Positions 45,539 to 53,336 of a stretch of 64,000 bases of DNA are shown here, in pieces. Numbering within the stretch: the stretch's first letter is position 1; each line of letters begins with the position of its first letter. Below the pieces are notes generated by a model. The model saw only the letters and a program-made list of their open reading frames with translations. It had not been told where the DNA came from and ran no database searches. The stretch is from NCBI GenBank assembly GCA_965214025.1, contig CBDCAW010000089.1, positions 4,103 through 68,102 on the forward strand. The letters are read 5' to 3'. The translations under genes and the position numbers were made by a program. This DNA is from Granulosicoccus sp965214025. GTDB lineage: Bacteria; Pseudomonadota; Gammaproteobacteria; Granulosicoccales; Granulosicoccaceae.

Positions 45539-45674
45539 CTCACGGCTCGATCGGCTCACGCGGGTTCTCCCCTCTTCGGATGGCTTACGCGGGTGTGACC
45601 GCCTGCTTCGGATCACGCACGAGGGTTTGATCTCCCGCATGCTGACCGCTGCGGCCACTGCGCATAGTACTCGT

Positions 45675-46598
45675 TCACGCGGTAGTAGCCGACAGCGCCC
45701 TGCGAACAGCCTTGAGCACCTGCCAGGCATCACGCTTGCGCAGCGGCTCGTGCAGCAACCTGTCGGGATGGGGGCAGCGCCAGCCGCTCAGTCTCGGCAT
45801 GTCGAACTCGAACCGGGCTTCATCGGCCGATTGAGGGGCCGATTCGAGCGGTGACCCGATGGCGTCACCACCTTGCACCATCAGGAGGACGGCACGGTGC
45901 GGGAAGGCGAGCAGATCCGCCACACTCTTGCCATCGGGTAACGGCTGGGGCGAAAGAGTGGCTAGCATGAGGTCGCTCGGGGCCAGATCGATCGAGCGCA
46001 TCATCGCTTCGAACAGGCTATGACTATCACGGCTGAGCCCGGAGTCTGCGTTCTTTGACGCTGAGCCGTTCGACTCGGCACCGCTCGTACCATCATCCCC
46101 CTGATGCCCGTTCACCGGCTCGAATAATACAAGCAGGCCCGCTTCAGATGTTGCGTGAGTGCGAGCGCCACGACGCGCTTCCGCATCGGGTCGGATCCCC
46201 TGAAGCGGCAGCCAGCGTGCCAGCGCCTTGGCGTCACTGGGTAGAAGCGCCGGCATTCCGTCGCTTACTAAAGTGTTCAGGAAAGCGGGTGGAATTTTCT
46301 CAGTGGATGGAAATTCCTCTGCACGGGGTGTTACTGCATCGTGTGAGATTTTCTCAGCGGGTGGGATTTCCGCACCGGGGGAAATTTGCTCACCGGATGG
46401 AATCTTCGCATCAGGTGGTATTTCCGCGTCGGGTGAGACTTTCTCAGCAGGCGGGATCTTCGCATCGAGCGGCATTTCCGTACCAGGCGTAAACGCCTGG
46501 GCTGCCGATGTTTCACTACCCACCGCCTGCCGACGCAATACCCAGGGCACCAGCCCCATGGCCTGCAGGGCGCGCGTCTGAACGGCACTGTAGTGCAT
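45675..46598 (-). CDS. HolD-like DNA polymerase III psi subunit with hexapeptide repeat
   Basis: A 307-residue protein. The N-terminus (TRALQAMGLVPWVLRRQA) matches the SSB/clamp-loader-contact helix of HolD, which in E. coli reads QLQQLGITQWSLRRP, and the C-terminus (SGWRCPHPDRLLHEPLRKRD then AWQVLKAVRRAL) has the expected closing helix. The middle contains LAPSDLMLATLSPQPLP, similar to the HolD core. Residues 45-104 are about ten degenerate copies of a six-residue unit (for example DAKIPP, AEKVSP, DAEIPP), which explains much of the excess over the 137-residue E. coli protein. Synteny with rimI and prfC supports the call; sequence similarity alone is weak. Confidence 0.65.
   Translation of the reverse strand: MHYSAVQTRALQAMGLVPWVLRRQAVGSETSAAQAFTPGTEMPLDAKIPPAEKVSPDAEIPPDAKIPSGEQISPGAEIPPAEKISHDAVTPRAEEFPSTEKIPPAFLNTLVSDGMPALLPSDAKALARWLPLQGIRPDAEARRGARTHATSEAGLLVLFEPVNGHQGDDGTSGAESNGSASKNADSGLSRDSHSLFEAMMRSIDLAPSDLMLATLSPQPLPDGKSVADLLAFPHRAVLLMVQGGDAIGSPLESAPQSADEARFEFDMPRLSGWRCPHPDRLLHEPLRKRDAWQVLKAVRRALSATTA
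46287..46466 (-). repeat. 18-bp degenerate tandem repeats inside the holD-like gene
   Basis: About ten copies of an 18-bp unit in frame, encoding xAxIPP / xEKISP-type hexapeptides. Copies differ at several positions, so expansion is not recent throughout. The encoded segment is probably a flexible or polyproline-like linker. Confidence 0.8.
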
Positions 46599-46616
46599 TT
46601 CCCTTGCGACGCCCAG

Positions 46617-47396
46617 TCAGACAGACGGCTGTTGCCGTGAGCGTTTGCGATACCAGCGTATGCCCCACCAGGCAGGCCCGGACAAGGTGTACAAGGTGCC
46701 GCCGATCAGGATCATCTTCGGCGGATCCAGCGCCGTGGTGACGAACAGCAGCAACAGACCGAGCAGCATCACGAATGGCACCTTCTTGTTACCCCCCAAA
46801 TCCTTGAAGCTGTAGTAAGCGAAGCGGCTGACCATCAGCAAGCCTGTGGCCAGCGTGGCGATGAACACCAGCGGCACCACGCTTTCCCCGGAAATACCCA
46901 GATCGCTGCACACCCACACCACGCTGGCCAGCACCACACCCGCGGTCGGGCAGGCCAGGCCCTGGAAAAAGCGCTTATCGGCCGTGCCCACCGCCACATT
47001 GAAGCGTGCCAGCCGCAACGCGCAACACGCCGTGTAGGCGAACGCGACCACCCAACCCATCTGCCCCCAACGCGCTTCCGCCAGGCTCGACAGCGACCAG
47101 CTGTACATCAGGAATGCCGGCGCCATGCCGAACGAGATCATGTCGGCCATGCTGTCGTACTCGGCCCCGAACTCGGTGGCCGTGTTGGTCATGCGCGCCA
47201 CCCGACCGTCGAAGCCATCGAGCACCATGGCCACGATGATCGCGATCGCGGCCGCCTCGAAGTGCTCGTTGAACGCCGAGATGATGCTGAAGAACCCGGC
47301 GAACAGAGCGCTCGTCGTGAACAGGTTCGGTAGCAGGTACACACCTCGACTGCGCCGCCGTGGGCGCACGGGAGCAGGATCTGACATGGAATTCAC
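46617..47396 (-). CDS. pssA: CDP-diacylglycerol-serine O-phosphatidyltransferase
   Basis: Phosphatidylserine synthase of the CDP-alcohol phosphotransferase type, 259 residues, integral membrane. The active-site motif D-G-x2-D-G-x2-A-R-x8-G-x3-D-x3-D reads DGFDGRVARMTNTATEFGAE then YDSMAD at about 61-86. Six to eight helices follow (LLGLLLLFVTTAL near the end). In Pseudomonas pssA directly follows ilvC; here ilvC lies about 15 kb away on the same strand. Confidence 0.92.
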   Translation of the reverse strand: MNSMSDPAPVRPRRRSRGVYLLPNLFTTSALFAGFFSIISAFNEHFEAAAIAIIVAMVLDGFDGRVARMTNTATEFGAEYDSMADMISFGMAPAFLMYSWSLSSLAEARWGQMGWVVAFAYTACCALRLARFNVAVGTADKRFFQGLACPTAGVVLASVVWVCSDLGISGESVVPLVFIATLATGLLMVSRFAYYSFKDLGGNKKVPFVMLLGLLLLFVTTALDPPKMILIGGTLYTLSGPAWWGIRWYRKRSRQQPSV

Positions 47397-47609
47397 TCCG
47401 CTGGGGTAACAGCGCGGTAGTCTACCCCGGCACGTCAGCGCCGGGGCCGGCTGTGTAGCCTGTGCAACACCGAGTGACGGTGTCCCGGAAGACCCTTACG
47501 AACCTTAAGAGCGGCCTGTCAAGGGTACACACGCGGTGCTCAACGCCGCACCCGATACCACAGCCGGGCTGCCAACACCTAGCCGCGCCACCTTGGAGAA
47601 CCGCTGCCC

Positions 47610-47861
47610 ATGATCACCTTCACAGCCGACGAACGCTCCAACCTCGTCAATCTGCTGCAAACGTACTTCCAGGAGGAGCTTGATACGGAGCTGAAGCAGT
47701 TTCCGGCAGAGTTCCTGCTCGACTACCTGTCCGAACACCTGGGTGCGCATTACTACAACCGCGGGTTACTCGACGCCCAAGCGATACTCGAGAAGCGGAT
47801 GGAAAGCCTCACCGAGGCCATCGATGAGCTGACGATGCCGGTGAATATTCCGCGCCGTTAG
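47610..47861 (+). CDS. DUF2164 small protein
   Basis: An 83-residue protein of the DUF2164 family, recognisable from FTADERSNLVNLLQTYFQEE at the start, DTELKQFPAEFLLDYLSEHL and GAHYYNRGLLDAQAIL. All-helical, no known function. It is a short monocistronic gene on the plus strand just before the TVP38 gene. Confidence 0.85.
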   Translation: MITFTADERSNLVNLLQTYFQEELDTELKQFPAEFLLDYLSEHLGAHYYNRGLLDAQAILEKRMESLTEAIDELTMPVNIPRR

Positions 47862-47973
47862 GGCCAGATGTGCAAGACCCCATGCGCTCTTCCCGGACCT
47901 GCCTGAACCAGTCGCCTGTTTGTGCGTCACAGTCCACTCCTTACGTCTCACCACAAACTGCGAAGCCCTGTCG

Positions 47974-48684
47974 ATGTCGAAAAACCTGAAGATCGGCCTG
48001 GCCGTCGTCGTCGCCATCGCTGTCGTCGGTGCCTGGTTTCTGCTGCCGGTCAAGGAATGGATCGAAGGCCTTGAACAATGGATAACCAGCCTCGGGGTCG
48101 TGGGGGTCATCGCCTTCGCGGTCATCTACGTGATCGCCACCTGCGTGCTCGCACCCGCCTCCGCGCTGACGCTGCTGGCAGGCCTCGCCTACGGCGCCTG
48201 GGGCTTTCCGCTGGTGATCGGCTCGGCCACGCTCGGCGCCGGCACCGCCTTCCTGATCGGCCGCTACCTGGCGCGCGACAAAGTGCAGAAGCAGGTCGAG
48301 AACAACCGCAGATTCAAGGCCGTGAACCAGGCCGTCAGCGAAGAAGGCTGGAAGATCGTCGGCCTCCTCCGCCTCAGCCCTGTGTTCCCATTCGGCCTGC
48401 AGAACTACTTCTTCAGCGTCTCGAACATCGGTTTTTGGCCCTATCTGCTGGCCACCTTCGTTGGCATCATGCCGGGTACTGCCCTGTATGTGTACCTGGG
48501 TTCCATCGGGAAAGCTGCCGGGGGTGGCGGTGGGTTGGCGCAGTGGGGATTGCTGGGTGCCGGCTTACTGGCGACTGGGGTGGTGGTTTGGTTGGTGACT
48601 AAGCGGGCGCGGAAGGCTTTGGATGATATGGATATTGAGCCGGAGGCGACAGAAGATGGCAGCACCCAAAGCGCAAACCAGTAA
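47974..48684 (+). CDS. TVP38/TMEM64 (DedA-like) membrane protein
   Basis: A 236-residue inner-membrane protein of the VTT/DedA superfamily. Helix 1 (IGLAVVVAIAVVGAWFLLPV), then the family re-entrant region LAPASALTLLAGLAYGAWG and GSATLGAGTAFLIGRYLARD, the conserved LLRLSPVFPFGLQNYFF and VGIMPGTALYVYLGSIGKA. Proteins of this superfamily are implicated in lipid transport. Start is set at the ATG at 47974, upstream codons not being family-like. It is the last core gene before the AT-richer island. Confidence 0.9.
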   Translation: MSKNLKIGLAVVVAIAVVGAWFLLPVKEWIEGLEQWITSLGVVGVIAFAVIYVIATCVLAPASALTLLAGLAYGAWGFPLVIGSATLGAGTAFLIGRYLARDKVQKQVENNRRFKAVNQAVSEEGWKIVGLLRLSPVFPFGLQNYFFSVSNIGFWPYLLATFVGIMPGTALYVYLGSIGKAAGGGGGLAQWGLLGAGLLATGVVVWLVTKRARKALDDMDIEPEATEDGSTQSANQ

Positions 48685-48840
48685 ACCGCTCCATTGGAAA
48701 GCCATCTGTAAAGCCGAAACCTGACTGTATTTATAGCTACGCTGGGCGGGCACGACATGTGCATCGCTCAGCCTGCCGGGCACTCGCTGACGTGCGCGCC
48801 ACATACAGCCGCAGCGATCACCTATCGAGCTAGAGTGAAG

Positions 48841-49410
48841 ATGCTTACGTTCAGAGAGGTCGAGATCGAAGATGCAGAACTGATCCTGAGCTGGAGAACG
48901 AAAGAACGTGTAACCAGGTTCATGAGCACTGATATTTCTCATGACGTGGAAGCACAGAAACTCTGGCTATCGAGTTCCTATTCCAAACCAAGCTATTATC
49001 ACTGGATCATCCAGCATAATGGCAAGGATATTGGCTTTCTCAACATAGTCGACTGGAATCGTCAGTTGAAGGAAACATACTGGGGTTATTACGTAGGCGA
49101 GGATGGCGCGTTGGGAATCGGATCTATTGTACCCCCTTGCTTGTACAGGTTTGCGTTCGACATACTCGGCGTGGAATGCGTGAAAGCTGCAATCTTTAAG
49201 GAGAACGCCAAAGTCATCCAGCTACATCGGCTGCAGGGCTACGAACCGGAACCATCAGGCGACCACATCATTCACAAGAACGGCAATGCCATCCCTATGG
49301 TTTGCATGACCTTGCACAAGACAACTTTTGCGAAGAAAGGCTACAGCAGATTGGATGTTGAACTACCCGTCACGCGCTGGAGAGCACTTGAGGTTTGCAC
49401 AGGTGAATAG
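48841..49410 (+). CDS. pseH: PseH-like GNAT N-acyltransferase
   Basis: A 189-residue GNAT protein. The opening FREVEIEDAELILSWRTKER and MSTDISHDVEAQKLWL, YHWIIQHNGKDIGFLNIVDW and WGYYVGEDG agree with PseH, which N-acylates the 4-amino group of the UDP-altrosamine intermediate in pseudaminic acid biosynthesis. The acetyl-CoA loop is less canonical (GALGIGSIVPPCLYRFAF). Given the ACP and ligase just downstream, the acyl donor could be acyl-ACP instead of acetyl-CoA (inference). It is AT-richer than the housekeeping genes and starts the plus-strand arm of the island. Confidence 0.75.
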   Translation: MLTFREVEIEDAELILSWRTKERVTRFMSTDISHDVEAQKLWLSSSYSKPSYYHWIIQHNGKDIGFLNIVDWNRQLKETYWGYYVGEDGALGIGSIVPPCLYRFAFDILGVECVKAAIFKENAKVIQLHRLQGYEPEPSGDHIIHKNGNAIPMVCMTLHKTTFAKKGYSRLDVELPVTRWRALEVCTGE

Positions 49411-49834
49411 CCTGGCATTGGAGCATATCGTTCCCACGGCCACGCAAGTCAGCACCCTTTATGACCTGCTGAAGGCGAGACGGCACTCGATCAGCCATGC
49501 AGGCTTACCGTCTTATGCTGAACACAGCGCGTTTGTCTTCAACAACCCCTACCGGCATTGGTATCTAGTAAGCCAGCATGGACCCGTGCTGGGCAGCATC
49601 TACGTCCAGTTTGACAACTCGGTTGGGATCAACTTTGTTAGAGACATTGAAAGTGATGAGCTAAGCTCAATCATCGTCTCGTTAAGAGAGTTAGTTAAGC
49701 CTTTGGAGCCTCTTCCCTCGCTCAGATTTGCGGATTTTTTCATCAATGTACCGCACTCCGATACACGGCTGCAAAGCTGCCTTGAGCGCATCGGATATAC
49801 CCCGGCCCAGGTAGGCTACGTTCAACACAAATGA
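49403..49834 (+). CDS. Small GNAT-like protein of the glycan locus, GTG start
   Basis: A 143-residue protein with a conserved-looking core: LYDLLKARRHSISHAGLPSY, AEHSAFVFNNPYRHWYLVSQ, GPVLGSIYVQFDNSVGINFV and LERIGYTPAQVGYVQHK. The pattern fits a GNAT-like family found in surface-sugar loci, but I cannot name its substrate. The start is taken as GTG at 49403, overlapping the PseH-like stop by eight bases with GAGG upstream; the frame is open to 49328. Likely a second sugar N-acyltransferase. Confidence 0.6.
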   Translation: MNSLALEHIVPTATQVSTLYDLLKARRHSISHAGLPSYAEHSAFVFNNPYRHWYLVSQHGPVLGSIYVQFDNSVGINFVRDIESDELSSIIVSLRELVKPLEPLPSLRFADFFINVPHSDTRLQSCLERIGYTPAQVGYVQHK

Positions 49835-49853
49835 TCGAGCAAATAGGTTCCTG

Positions 49854-50117
49854 ATGAAACTAGAAGATACGATTCGCCGTGTGATGCTATCTGTTGCCGA
49901 GCAGCAGTCTGTATCACTTCCACGGAACTTTGATCGTAACTTGATCCTCCTTGACTCTGGGCTGGACTCTCTAGCGTTCGCCATATTAGTAGCAGAACTC
50001 GAGACTGAACTGGGTTACGACCCTTTCAGCCTGATGGACACCCCGGTATACCCTGCCACCTTTGGGTCTTTCTGCGACATGTACGAGAAGTACTCAGCGC
50101 ATCGTACGGCAATATAG
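49854..50117 (+). CDS. Dedicated acyl carrier protein
   Basis: An 87-residue acyl carrier protein. The phosphopantetheine attachment Ser is Ser39 in LLDSGLDSLAFAILVAELE, with the usual acidic helix II downstream and a four-helix pattern overall. It is not the housekeeping ACP (which is more acidic and sits in the fab cluster) but a pathway-specific carrier, 19 bases after the small GNAT-like gene and two bases before an AMP-forming ligase, forming a loading module. Confidence 0.88.
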   Translation: MKLEDTIRRVMLSVAEQQSVSLPRNFDRNLILLDSGLDSLAFAILVAELETELGYDPFSLMDTPVYPATFGSFCDMYEKYSAHRTAI

Positions 50118-50119
50118 CT

Positions 50120-51469
50120 GTGCAGTCGTTAAGGACACGAGCGAACGACCAATTCACCCTCAAGTGCGTCTCTCAGACTTATACACTCGGGCACATTCGC
50201 CGGGAAGGAACTTGGCAGTGCGCGAAACACATAAACCTTGCTGGAAAGACCGTAGCCATACAAGGAGAAGCTGAGCACACCATCAAGTGGATGTTCTATC
50301 TGGACGGCATGGTAGAGAACTTGATACTGGTGCCATCCGGGTCATGCTCGCGCTTCATCAGCAATATTCTCGAGCATGTGAAGGTCGAGGCTGTCATTGT
50401 TGATGAATCAGTGGACAGATCAGCATGGCCCGACGGAACAACGCTGACCCTGGCAGGTGACGCAGCGGAGGCTGAGCCCGCAGCGCTGCACGAAGAACTT
50501 GAAACGCAATGGATGATCTCGACATCCGGCACGACCGGACCGGCAAAACTGATCACTCATTCCTTGCGGAGTTTATGCCGCACCGTTGTACGCAAGCAGG
50601 AACATGCTTCACAAACTTGGGGCCTTCTCTACGACCCCAGCCGCTTTGCCGGCTTGCAGGTAACCCTGCAGGCCATGATCAGCGGAGCCTCGCTGGTTAT
50701 CACGCACGCCAGGGATAAACTAGACCGTAGGATAGATCAGATGGTCAGCCAAGGGATATCTGCGCTTTCGGCAACTCCTACGCTGTGGAAACGGCTGCTG
50801 ATGACTGAAGGGCACGCCTACCTCAGGCTACGGCAAGTAACACTGGGTGGTGAAATAGCGGATGGAAGCCTCATGAACGCCCTGGCCGCCAGGTTCCCAG
50901 ATGCACATATCACCCACATATATGCATCCACTGAGGTTGGTGTTGGCTTTGCAGTACACGACGGAAAGGAAGGGTTTCCACTATCTTGGATCGACAAAGC
51001 CAGCCGTGATCCAAACCTTGCAATTTCAGATCAAAATACACTGCTTATACGATCAAGGGAAAATACGGAGACCTACGCAAATCAACCAGTAAACCTTTTT
51101 GACGACAAGGGCTGGCACGACACAGGCGACATAGTCAATATTGCATCCGACCGAGTAATCTTCAGAGGACGATTGAGCGGATCGATCAATGTAGGAGGAA
51201 ACAAGGTCATGCCTGAAGAGGTCGAACGGCTTATAGAACAGCTCCCCTTTATACAGAAAGCCGTTGTCAGAGCGCAGAAAAGCTCTATAGTCGGAAATTT
51301 GCTGAGCGCCTCGCTAGTACTTACAACGAATACTATTTGCACAACATATGCGGTCAACACGGTACGCACCCACTGCCGCGCAAACCTGGCTGAATACAAG
51401 ATCCCTGCATTCATAAAAATTGTCGATAATATACCGATGACGGCATCCGGGAAGATCGAGAGAGGATAG
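50120..51469 (+). CDS. AMP-forming acyl-CoA/ACP ligase (ANL superfamily), GTG start
   Basis: A 449-residue adenylating enzyme. P-loop-like motif STSGTTGPAKLITHS at 134-148, YASTEVGVG (A5), GWHDTGDIV (A7), FRGRLSGSINVGGNKVMPEE (A8) and the final IPMTASGKIERG with catalytic Lys445. The N-terminal subdomain is shorter than in typical ligases and the protein ends directly after A10. It most likely activates a short carboxylic acid and loads it on the ACP encoded just upstream. GTG at 50120 lies two bases after the ACP stop. Confidence 0.85.
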   Translation: MQSLRTRANDQFTLKCVSQTYTLGHIRREGTWQCAKHINLAGKTVAIQGEAEHTIKWMFYLDGMVENLILVPSGSCSRFISNILEHVKVEAVIVDESVDRSAWPDGTTLTLAGDAAEAEPAALHEELETQWMISTSGTTGPAKLITHSLRSLCRTVVRKQEHASQTWGLLYDPSRFAGLQVTLQAMISGASLVITHARDKLDRRIDQMVSQGISALSATPTLWKRLLMTEGHAYLRLRQVTLGGEIADGSLMNALAARFPDAHITHIYASTEVGVGFAVHDGKEGFPLSWIDKASRDPNLAISDQNTLLIRSRENTETYANQPVNLFDDKGWHDTGDIVNIASDRVIFRGRLSGSINVGGNKVMPEEVERLIEQLPFIQKAVVRAQKSSIVGNLLSASLVLTTNTICTTYAVNTVRTHCRANLAEYKIPAFIKIVDNIPMTASGKIERG

Positions 51470-51473
51470 CAGC

Positions 51474-52203
51474 TTGGATGGCAAACTCGTCATTGTTACC
51501 GGCGGCGGTAAAGGCCTGGGCCTGGCCATAACCGAGCAGCTACTGAATGAGGGCTACTCGATTATCGTCGCCTCTAGAACGACGTCGGACGAATTATCGG
51601 ATCTGGAGATACTACACAAAGGACGGCTGCGCTATGAAGCACTCGATATGAATGAAATCACCTGCATTCACGAATGGTGTAGGCTAGTCATCAGGGGAGC
51701 ATGGCATACCATACGCGTTGATAAACAACTCAGCCATTGCCTATGATGGCGTACTCGGAACAATGCATGACTCGCAAATTCTGCAGATGATCAATGTCAA
51801 TATTACGGCAACAATACTACTGACGAAGTATATCTCGCGCTCAATGTTGCGAAGAGGCGCCGGAAGAATAGTAAACGTATCTTCTATAATTGCCAGCACT
51901 GGATTCAACGGTCTTTCTGTCTACGCAGCAAGCAAATCTGCACTGACAGGATTCACAAGAAGCTTGGCTCGGGAATTAGGCAAGGCCAACATCACCGTCA
52001 ATACCATTGCGCCAGGATACATGACAACCGCGATGACCGAAGGAATTAACACCGCACAGATGGAACAGATAAGACGTCGGTCCGCATTGCGCAGACTGGC
52101 TTCCTCGGATGAAGTCGCAGCAGCATTGATCTTTCTTCTTTCAGATTCAGCCTCAGCAATTACCGGAACAACCATAACAGTCGATGCTGGGAACACCGCT
52201 TAA
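51474..52203 (+). pseudogene. SDR-family (FabG-like) 3-oxoacyl reductase, frameshifted
   Basis: Short-chain dehydrogenase split across two frames. The first part (TTG at 51474) has the NAD(P)-binding TGGGKGLGLAI; the second has NNSA, IVNVSSI, the catalytic YAASK and a C-terminal ITGTTITVDAG. Removing one G from the G4 run at 51694-51697 restores a single frame reading REHGIPYALINNSA across the junction, typical SDR sequence, and a product of about 242 residues. Either a recent inactivating insertion or a sequencing error. Intact, it would be a beta-ketoacyl-ACP reductase acting on the adjacent ACP (inference). Confidence 0.8.
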
Positions 52204-52792
52204 TTCAACCTACCAAACTGGCAAATTCCGAACCGCCGTACAACAGGACAAGCGGGCAGTTCGCGACGCTCCGCAGAAATGGATGCAGAAGAACTACTTA
52301 GACGCTCAATAAAGATCGAGCACAGTTCGACCAAGTATACTACTGGACCTACATAAGCTCTCGCCAATACTCACGTAGTGTGTGCGCATCTTAGTCCTAC
52401 TTGCTCCTTGCTGATCTCCTTGAGCAATTCGCGACACTGCAAATCCACATCACAGACCCTGCGCCGATACTTAGTCGACGAGACCAGATGACATGTCAGG
52501 TTCCAACCGCCGTGGCTGCCTCATTTGTAGTTTCTCTTTCAACTCAGACGACTCCACACACCCACATCTGCGCTATCCTTCGCCTAAAGGCCTGGGTTTT
52601 CCGGATCCTCTATCAAGTATTCTAAATACGCGTACGCACGTCGCGCAAGTCTGAAAAATATCCACTCAGTGTCAAGAAGTCACTGGAAAAATATCACTAC
52701 TCACTCGTGCCGAAACTCTCTCAATAACAGGGCTTGATCGACCTACCATGTGGGTCGACTAACATACAGCCCTGCGGCGCAGAAGAAAAACT
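52204..52792. other. Intergenic region between convergent island arms
   Basis: A 589-base AT-rich stretch between the plus-strand acyl module and the minus-strand methyltransferase. I see no gene, tRNA or insertion sequence end. A stem-loop near the right end is listed separately. Confidence 0.6.
52728..52774 (-). terminator. Nested stem-loop after the methyltransferase operon
   Basis: Outer arms CAGGGCT and AGCCCTG (7 pairs) enclose an inner nine-pair stem TCGACCTAC / GTGGGTCGA with a CAT loop and one G-T wobble. It begins about 18 bases past the stop at 52793. No T-tract follows on the minus strand, so it may end the pse operon inefficiently or protect its 3' end. Confidence 0.5.
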
Positions 52793-53335
52793 TTAGCACA
52801 GCTTCTTTGCTTGAGCTACCAGATGCACATCATCCTTTACCTCACAGTGAATCTTAGAAAATCCGACTTTTGCCAGAAGAAAGCTCATGCTTTTTTGGTT
52901 GTAGCCGGACTTATGAACATCCCAATACACAGCATTGTAATCAACCTGCCTAGGATCACACTCTGACTGCCATCCCCAAAAACCCGCTGTGCTGTAGGAA
53001 GCGTCTGACCGTTTCCTGGAAAAGGCCTCATCGTTCCACTCAGCCTCAAGCCATTGTCTACAGTGAAAATCCATGTTCGGCACAATGATTCTGACACTTG
53101 CATTTACAGCTAGAGCCGAATACCAATCCTTCAGTGTCAACATAGCCTCATCGCGCGTAAGGTGCTCAAGCATGTGTCGAGAGTAAATATGTTCAACCTC
53201 AGAGAAGTGACCAGACACCTCCCACGCCTTACAAACACAATCAACGTGCGGCATAGGTCTTATATCGCAGTGAATGAATCCTTCTCTCACATCTGGCCCA
53301 CAACCTACGTACAGCTTCTCACCACTCACGTTCAC
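52793..53335 (-). CDS. Methyltransferase-like protein of the glycan locus (short form)
   Basis: A 180-residue class I SAM-methyltransferase-like protein: KLYVGCGPDVREGFIHCDIR (a G-x-G-like SAM loop and acidic strand-2 end), HIYSRHMLEHLTRDEAMLTL, VRIIVPNMDFHCRQWL and SGYNQKSMSFLLAKVGF. This short type occurs in polysaccharide gene clusters. It shares sequence with the N-terminal half of the next protein upstream. It lies one base after that gene and is the last of the minus-strand operon. Confidence 0.7.
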   Translation of the reverse strand: MNVSGEKLYVGCGPDVREGFIHCDIRPMPHVDCVCKAWEVSGHFSEVEHIYSRHMLEHLTRDEAMLTLKDWYSALAVNASVRIIVPNMDFHCRQWLEAEWNDEAFSRKRSDASYSTAGFWGWQSECDPRQVDYNAVYWDVHKSGYNQKSMSFLLAKVGFSKIHCEVKDDVHLVAQAKKLC

Positions 53336-53336
53336 A

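Noticed and set aside
52401..52625. 74-codon plus-strand frame in the AT-rich gap
   Set aside because: No ribosome binding site, no family features, low-complexity Thr/His-rich content.
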